Shown here piece after piece: positions 59,577-64,000 of a stretch of DNA of 64,000 nucleotides. Each line of letters opens with the position of its first letter. Position 1 is the first letter of the stretch. The stretch is from Prevotella communis (GTDB lineage Bacteria > Bacteroidota > Bacteroidia > Bacteroidales > Bacteroidaceae). The position numbers and the translations under genes are program-made. The DNA lies in NCBI RefSeq assembly GCF_022024175.1, contig NZ_CP091794.1, positions 1,984,001 to 2,048,000 of the forward strand. The letters run 5' to 3'. The notes under the pieces are model-generated. The model saw nothing but the letters and a program-made list of their open reading frames with translations. It ran no database searches and was not told the DNA's origin.

Positions 59577-62423
59577 TTACTCGCTTGTCAGGTAGCCCAC
59601 GTGCAGGTTGCCCTTCTTGAGCAGCTGCTTCACAAAGGCTTTCAGCGACTTCGGCGTCACCTGTCGGATATAGGTCAGGTCGCCCTGATTCACCACGATG
59701 CCGTTGAGTTCCTGCGTCAGGTAGTCACGACGCCTGGTGTACTCATTGCCTTTGTAGGCGTCCTGCACCTTCTCGCGCGACTTGACATAGCTGTCTATCA
59801 TGTCCTGCGTAATCAGGTTGCCCTCGGCCATGTCCCTGACAATGCTCTTCACGTCCTCAGCTATACGTTCGCGCTGGGTGGGGTCGCAGGCATAACTGAT
59901 GACATACCTCATCTTGGGCACGGGCAGCAGGGCATCCTCCATCTGGATCTGTGGGGTGTAAACATCACTGTGCTGCACGCGCAGGGTCTGGAACAGCTGG
60001 TTGGCCAGCACGCTCTTCAGCACCTCATTATGGGCATGGGTCTGCTGGGTGTACTTGTAGCCTTTCTCCCAGGTGTAGAACAGGAACGTCTGACAAATGG
60101 GCGCTGGGGTCTCTATCTTCTCCGTCATCACGCTGTTCTCCGTCTTGTAGTGGTCCGACGGCCACACCGTCCGCTTCACGCGCTCCGGCTTCGATGGCAG
60201 GGCACCTACGTACTTCAGTATCAGGGGCATGATGCTGTCGGTGTCATACTCGCCCTGCACCACCATCACTGCTCCGTTGAAATTAGAGAAGTATTCGCGG
60301 ACTACCTCACGGAAGTGCCCGATGTCGTAGTTGGCTATCGTCTCGGCCGATGGCGTCACCTGTCGCCTGGTGTCCTTCAAAATCATCATTCCCACTTTCA
60401 GGGCCGACTGTGCCAATGGGGTCGACAGGCTCGCCACTGACGTCTGCAACTTCTGTTTCTGTTCGGCAAACTCCACGGAGTCTATCTCGTCCGTGGTCAG
60501 CGACTTGTAGAGCATCTTCAGCGTACACTCCACCCTGTCCAGGTTCAGGCTGTCACCTGGTTCCCACTTGGCCATATGGTCATAAGTATCATCAAATGCC
60601 TCAACAACAACGTTCGAGTACCCGTTAAAGCAACTGTATTTTCTCAGGCAACTGCCCAACATGTCGTGGAAGTTGATGTCGTCATCGGCCAACATGCTAT
60701 AGCCCTGCGGACGGCGTAGCATGAAGTTCACCAGATGATGCTCCATAGGCTGCTTCATCAGCACCACCTTCACGCCGTTCGACAACAGTACCTCGCTGAT
60801 GCTGTCGTTGAGCACCTTGGTCTTGACAACGGTGCCTGGAACTGTTGGGATGTCGAGACTGTCCACATTGATTCTGTCCAGCTTCTTCTGCTGTACCGCC
60901 TCTATCTCGGCCAACTCCTCATCGCTCATCTGTTTCACGCGCTGGCATACGGCCTCCACCTCCTCGCGCCCAGGCATCATGGCACTGTCGGGCAGCATCA
61001 CGCCTATCATCATGTTGCGTCCGCTGGTCATCCTGCAGAATTCCTCGCGCAGTTCGTCGGCAGTGATGGTATTCTTCAGGTGACGGTCCACCAGATGCCG
61101 TTCCATATCGGGTATGATGGCGTCGCCGTTGAAGAAATGGGCCAGGCATTTCTCCACATGCTGTGTACTGCCCAGACTGTTGGGGTGTTTTGCGTAGACC
61201 GTGTCCACAAAGACGATGGCTGTAGAGTCGGCATTGTAGTCCGGCCAGATATAGTTTTTCCGCTGTTTCCAGTAGTCGTCACCAAATCCCTTCCGACGTA
61301 TCAGTTCCACCTGCATGGCCAGCAACTCCAACGTGTGTCGCCACTGGTCCTGGGGTGCCGACAGGTTGAGCACCCACAACTTATCGCTGAGGTCGGCCAC
61401 ATTCACCGACATCACGCTACCGTCAATCAGTTCAGGATATTTCGCCCTCAGACTCTTCAGCTTCATCTCCATCGCCATCCTGATTTCATCACGCACCACG
61501 TCCGTCTTCATGCTTCCCACGGTCTGGTGCTTCGCCGTATCCCCAGCCAACCTCAGCAGATAGCAAAGAGAGGCGAAGGGCTGCTGCTTTTCAGTATACA
61601 GCAGATACTTGGTCTCGCTGTCAGGGATGGCGGGCACCGCAGGCGACACCGTCTTGCCCCGCTTCCTGTCGCCAAACATCCTCTTCACCTTCATCACCAT
61701 CTCATCTGCATCAAAATCGCCCACCAGCACCACGGCCTGGTTCTGAGGCTGGTACCAGCGGTCGTAGAAGTTGCGCACCAACTGCTGAGTACAGTTCTTC
61801 ACGATGTCCATATCGCCGATGGGAGAACGTCGGGCATAGATGGAGTTATTGTAGAAGTCGTTCTGCAACTGCTGTACAAACGAGGGCATCATTCTGGTGC
61901 GCCGTTCCTCCACAATCACGTTGTGCTCGCTCTCCACGTCCTTGGCGGCAATCGTGGCATCGCCGGCCCAGTCGCGCAGCAGCAACAGACAGGAGTCCAT
62001 CAGCACCGCGTCGTCCACGGGAATCCCATTCAACTGGTAGCGCACCGTTGTAAAGCCCGTGAAGGCATTGGTGTCGTGGCCAAACTGGAGTCCGTGGCGC
62101 TGGGTAAATTGGAAGATGCTGCCAGGGAAATGCTTCGTGCCCTTAAACTGCATATGCTCCACAAAGTGGGCTATGCCTCGCTCGTTGTCCTGCTCCACCA
62201 CAGACCCCGCTTTCACCAGCAGGTAGAAATACGCCAGTTTCTTCGGACTGTCGTTCTTGCGCACATAATACGTCAGTCCGTTGTCCAGCACCCCCCGTCG
62301 CACCATCGTGTCCTCAGGAATCGCCTGTTTGTCTATCATCTCCAGATTCAGGCTTTCCCTTTTCTGTGAGAAAGCCCCAGTGCTGCACATCGTCAGCAGT
62401 ACGGTCAATAATATCAGTTTCAT
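59577..62423 (-). CDS. M16 family zinc metallopeptidase (insulinase-like)
   Basis: A 948-residue exported peptidase: signal peptide (LILLTVLLTMCSTGAFSQ), two M16 repeats. The N-terminal repeat has the inverted zinc motif HFVEH (GIAHFVEHMQFKG, about residue 86) and the distal Glu in VESEHNVIVEERR; the second half is the inactive partner that completes the chamber. It resembles PqqL/ZinC-like periplasmic M16 proteins that degrade small proteins. Its promoter is the second copy of the 60-bp repeat. Confidence 0.93.
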   Translation of the reverse strand: MKLILLTVLLTMCSTGAFSQKRESLNLEMIDKQAIPEDTMVRRGVLDNGLTYYVRKNDSPKKLAYFYLLVKAGSVVEQDNERGIAHFVEHMQFKGTKHFPGSIFQFTQRHGLQFGHDTNAFTGFTTVRYQLNGIPVDDAVLMDSCLLLLRDWAGDATIAAKDVESEHNVIVEERRTRMMPSFVQQLQNDFYNNSIYARRSPIGDMDIVKNCTQQLVRNFYDRWYQPQNQAVVLVGDFDADEMVMKVKRMFGDRKRGKTVSPAVPAIPDSETKYLLYTEKQQPFASLCYLLRLAGDTAKHQTVGSMKTDVVRDEIRMAMEMKLKSLRAKYPELIDGSVMSVNVADLSDKLWVLNLSAPQDQWRHTLELLAMQVELIRRKGFGDDYWKQRKNYIWPDYNADSTAIVFVDTVYAKHPNSLGSTQHVEKCLAHFFNGDAIIPDMERHLVDRHLKNTITADELREEFCRMTSGRNMMIGVMLPDSAMMPGREEVEAVCQRVKQMSDEELAEIEAVQQKKLDRINVDSLDIPTVPGTVVKTKVLNDSISEVLLSNGVKVVLMKQPMEHHLVNFMLRRPQGYSMLADDDINFHDMLGSCLRKYSCFNGYSNVVVEAFDDTYDHMAKWEPGDSLNLDRVECTLKMLYKSLTTDEIDSVEFAEQKQKLQTSVASLSTPLAQSALKVGMMILKDTRRQVTPSAETIANYDIGHFREVVREYFSNFNGAVMVVQGEYDTDSIMPLILKYVGALPSKPERVKRTVWPSDHYKTENSVMTEKIETPAPICQTFLFYTWEKGYKYTQQTHAHNEVLKSVLANQLFQTLRVQHSDVYTPQIQMEDALLPVPKMRYVISYACDPTQRERIAEDVKSIVRDMAEGNLITQDMIDSYVKSREKVQDAYKGNEYTRRRDYLTQELNGIVVNQGDLTYIRQVTPKSLKAFVKQLLKKGNLHVGYLTSE

Positions 62424-62448
62424 TTTTTCTTACGGTTGATTTCGTTTT

Positions 62449-62508
62449 GCAAAGGTACATGAAAAAAGCGAACTATCCAAACATTTTCGTTTGCAATAGT
62501 TCGCAATT
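62449..62508 (-). repeat. 60-bp exact repeat, copy 2, promoter of the M16 peptidase gene
   Basis: Identical to 59479-59538, with TTTG (62478-62481), 20 bases, TACCTTTG (62450-62457). Leader to the M16 ATG is about 20 nt. Confidence 0.92.
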
Positions 62509-62517
62509 ACAAATTCT

Positions 62518-62934
62518 TTATTCCCTCGCCATCATCCAGCCGCGCAGCATAGCAAACCAGTCGAAGCCTTCCAGACCGCACTCCTGAATGCCCATGGCAG
62601 CACCCAGCATAATCCAGCGGGCAGGCTTATCACTGGGGATGCCCAGGGGCTCATCGGCTCCGATGCCCGTCAGCCTGCATACATTCTCAATGTACCGCTT
62701 CGTGTTGTTCTCATTAGGCGGCGCCCAGCGATTGATTATCGCCCTGATGGTATAGAGCCTGTAATCATGATAGTATGTGCGTGTCAGCAACTTAAAGGCT
62801 GCACGCCAGCCATACGGCATTGTTTCAAACTGACAGAACTGAGCGTCTGTCTGCAAGGCCTTCAAGCCCTGCCATTTATCCTTTGAACGACGAATGTTCA
62901 ATGGGTTGTTATTACGAATTCCTCTTGCAATCAT
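62518..62934 (-). CDS. Phage structural protein P5-like (138 aa)
   Basis: Starts MIARGIRNNNPLNIRRSKDK and contains FCQFETMPYGWRAAFKLL and NRWAPPNENNTKRYIENVC, the signature of the P5-like family of phage and Bacteroidetes accessory regions, often a muralytic-type domain. It ends only 9 bases before the duplicated promoter. It belongs with the two unknown genes upstream. Confidence 0.85.
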   Translation of the reverse strand: MIARGIRNNNPLNIRRSKDKWQGLKALQTDAQFCQFETMPYGWRAAFKLLTRTYYHDYRLYTIRAIINRWAPPNENNTKRYIENVCRLTGIGADEPLGIPSDKPARWIMLGAAMGIQECGLEGFDWFAMLRGWMMARE

Positions 62935-62946
62935 AATTTTTACTTT

Positions 62947-63333
62947 TTACCTTTTTCCTTTTTTATTTACGTTTATTGGTGTACTATTTGGAAAGGCTTC
63001 ACTATAAGCCTTATCGAGCGCTTTCAGATTGACTTTCCGATAGCTGACGCCCGTTTTTACAGCCACGATAGCACGCAACAGTTCACGGTGCTTGCGCGGA
63101 TAAAGACTCGGTATCGGCAGCTCGTTCCAGCCTTCCTGAGGCTCGTCGTCAACCACAGCCATGTGACACACCTCCCAGATAAAATCGTCGGTGGCTTCGC
63201 TGCCAAACCATGCCTTCAACACATTGCGGATGCAATACCGCTTACACTGACCTCCGAGGAGGCGCCTCGTGCGCTCCAGCCTGCGCCAGAGCAACACAAA
63301 GCATTCCTGCGAATTATTTAATTCTAAATTCAT
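62947..63333 (-). CDS. Hypothetical accessory protein (128 aa)
   Basis: Starts MNLELNNSQECFVLLWRRLE; a Cys- and Arg-rich first half (GGQCKRYCIRNVLKAWFG) and a basic end (INVNKKGKR). I do not recognise the family. ATG at 63333 preferred to a TTG at 63348. It precedes the P5-like gene by 12 bases and may be co-transcribed. Confidence 0.6.
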   Translation of the reverse strand: MNLELNNSQECFVLLWRRLERTRRLLGGQCKRYCIRNVLKAWFGSEATDDFIWEVCHMAVVDDEPQEGWNELPIPSLYPRKHRELLRAIVAVKTGVSYRKVNLKALDKAYSEAFPNSTPINVNKKGKR

Positions 63334-63348
63334 AATTCTGAATTTCAA

Positions 63349-63475
63349 TATTCATAAAATCGATTTTGACCAAATGACCTTGACCATTTTGACCGCCAAT
63401 GCGGTAGCCGCTCGAGCTCTGCTCGCTTTTACAAAGCTTCGCGACTAAAAGAAATTTTTCACTATTCACTATTCA
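63349..63475. repeat. Intergenic TGACC-rich and ACTATTC repeats
   Basis: TGACC occurs four times within about 33 bases (63364-63395), and ACTATTC-type units repeat near 63460-63477. This may be an iteron-like protein site or slippage repeats. Confidence 0.45.
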
Positions 63476-63988
63476 CTATACCTTTCTATACTTCCCATCC
63501 TCTTCCAGTGCCACGAGCTTTTGTTTGCGCCAATTCTTCAGCATCTGCCGCACGGTGTTATGGTTCACGTTGGCCCCCTTCACCGCCACCGATTGCTGCA
63601 TAGCCTGCTCGAAAGAGAACTGGATGTCCAGTCGCTCAAAGATGGAGTCGTTCTTGCCGCGCTTGGTGCGCTCACCGTTCATATTGCCAGCATAGTCGCG
63701 ACTCTGGAAGGCGTTCTCTATGCGGTCGCGGAAGAAGTAGAGCGCATTCTCCAACAGCGAGTCGGCTATCACGTCGTAGACCTCCAGCATCGTGGGCGTC
63801 TGCGCCTTCAGCAGCATCTCCTTCCATAGTCCCGGCTGCTGCTTCAACTGTGCCTCTGCTCCGGTCAGCCCGTGCTTCTGAATAAGGCCTTCGCACACCT
63901 TGCAGAGCATCAGACAGCACGTCATTCTTTGGGCTGTGACGCAGACGCGGAAGCGCTGACGGGCACGGGTGCGGTCGTCGTTCTTCAT
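63476..63988 (-). CDS. Hypothetical accessory protein, possibly continuing past the window edge
   Basis: 170 residues from the ATG at 63988, but the frame stays open to the window end (64000), so it may be longer. Cys/Arg-rich start (RARQRFRVCVTAQRMTCCLM), helical middle, and a C-terminal winged-helix-like part (VNHNTVRQMLKNWRKQKLVA) suggesting nucleic-acid binding. No family recognised. Confidence 0.55.
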   Translation of the reverse strand: MKNDDRTRARQRFRVCVTAQRMTCCLMLCKVCEGLIQKHGLTGAEAQLKQQPGLWKEMLLKAQTPTMLEVYDVIADSLLENALYFFRDRIENAFQSRDYAGNMNGERTKRGKNDSIFERLDIQFSFEQAMQQSVAVKGANVNHNTVRQMLKNWRKQKLVALEEDGKYRKV

Positions 63989-64000
63989 CGTCTCCAGTCG

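Noticed and set aside
60735..62369. 544-codon plus-strand frame opposite the M16 peptidase gene
   Set aside because: Antisense shadow with His-rich composition; the minus strand carries HFVEH and a signal peptide.

Overview
The window looks like chromosome from a Bacteroidales bacterium, most likely Prevotella or a close relative. Many genes are preceded by the Bacteroidetes sigma-ABfr promoter (TTTG, 19-20 bases, TAnnTTTG), and Shine-Dalgarno signals are mostly absent. The gene content agrees: an LptD-like protein, a long PPi-dependent phosphofructokinase, DUF4270 and PorT-type proteins, a T9SS type-B sorting domain, a CotH protein, HU-HIG/smalltalk genes, and a DUF5112/DUF5113 kinase. These assignments come from reading motifs by eye; no database search was run.

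Layout. 1-21.3 kb is ordinary core chromosome: the end of a cation/proton antiporter, LptD, the pfp-GH25-HD operon, an acyltransferase-amidase-YgiQ-PPM cluster, tRNA-Arg, a ThiE-like protein, prs, a TlpA-like lipoprotein, panCD, a glycosyltransferase-5 N-domain protein with a DUF4270 lipoprotein, a TrmH methyltransferase, and a tRNA-Lys/Thr/Gly operon. 21.3-35.2 kb is accessory and partly AT-rich. It holds DUF5675, a VirE/DUF3987 primase-like gene, an unknown three-gene operon, two lipoproteins, a rod-shaped candidate RNA, three toxin-antitoxin pairs, CotH, an HU-like protein with a Gly/Asn/Asp tail, and a smalltalk peptide. 35.2-62.4 kb is core again: PPIase, nuclease, POT transporter, envelope proteins, uvrA, a kinase/regulator pair beside the KDG/KDPG genes, rho, a hybrid kinase, ruvC, a double ABC ATPase, dapA, SPFH/NfeD, and an M16 peptidase. 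62.5-64 kb begins a second small accessory cluster (P5-like protein and unknown genes) that runs to the window edge.

Most notable signals: (1) a roughly 100-bp element inserted in frame, in the same frame and orientation, in two unrelated genes (DUF3987 and uvrA); (2) an exact 60-bp direct repeat carrying a promoter and a nested inverted repeat, in front of both the M16 peptidase and the NfeD/SPFH operon; (3) a roughly 160-nt rod-like inverted-repeat RNA candidate with its own promoter, shaped somewhat like 6S RNA; (4) an unknown tightly overlapping three-gene operon whose last two products share a 19-residue motif; (5) four related intergenic repeats arranged as two inverted pairs around two accessory blocks, with a 38-bp perfect palindrome between the blocks.
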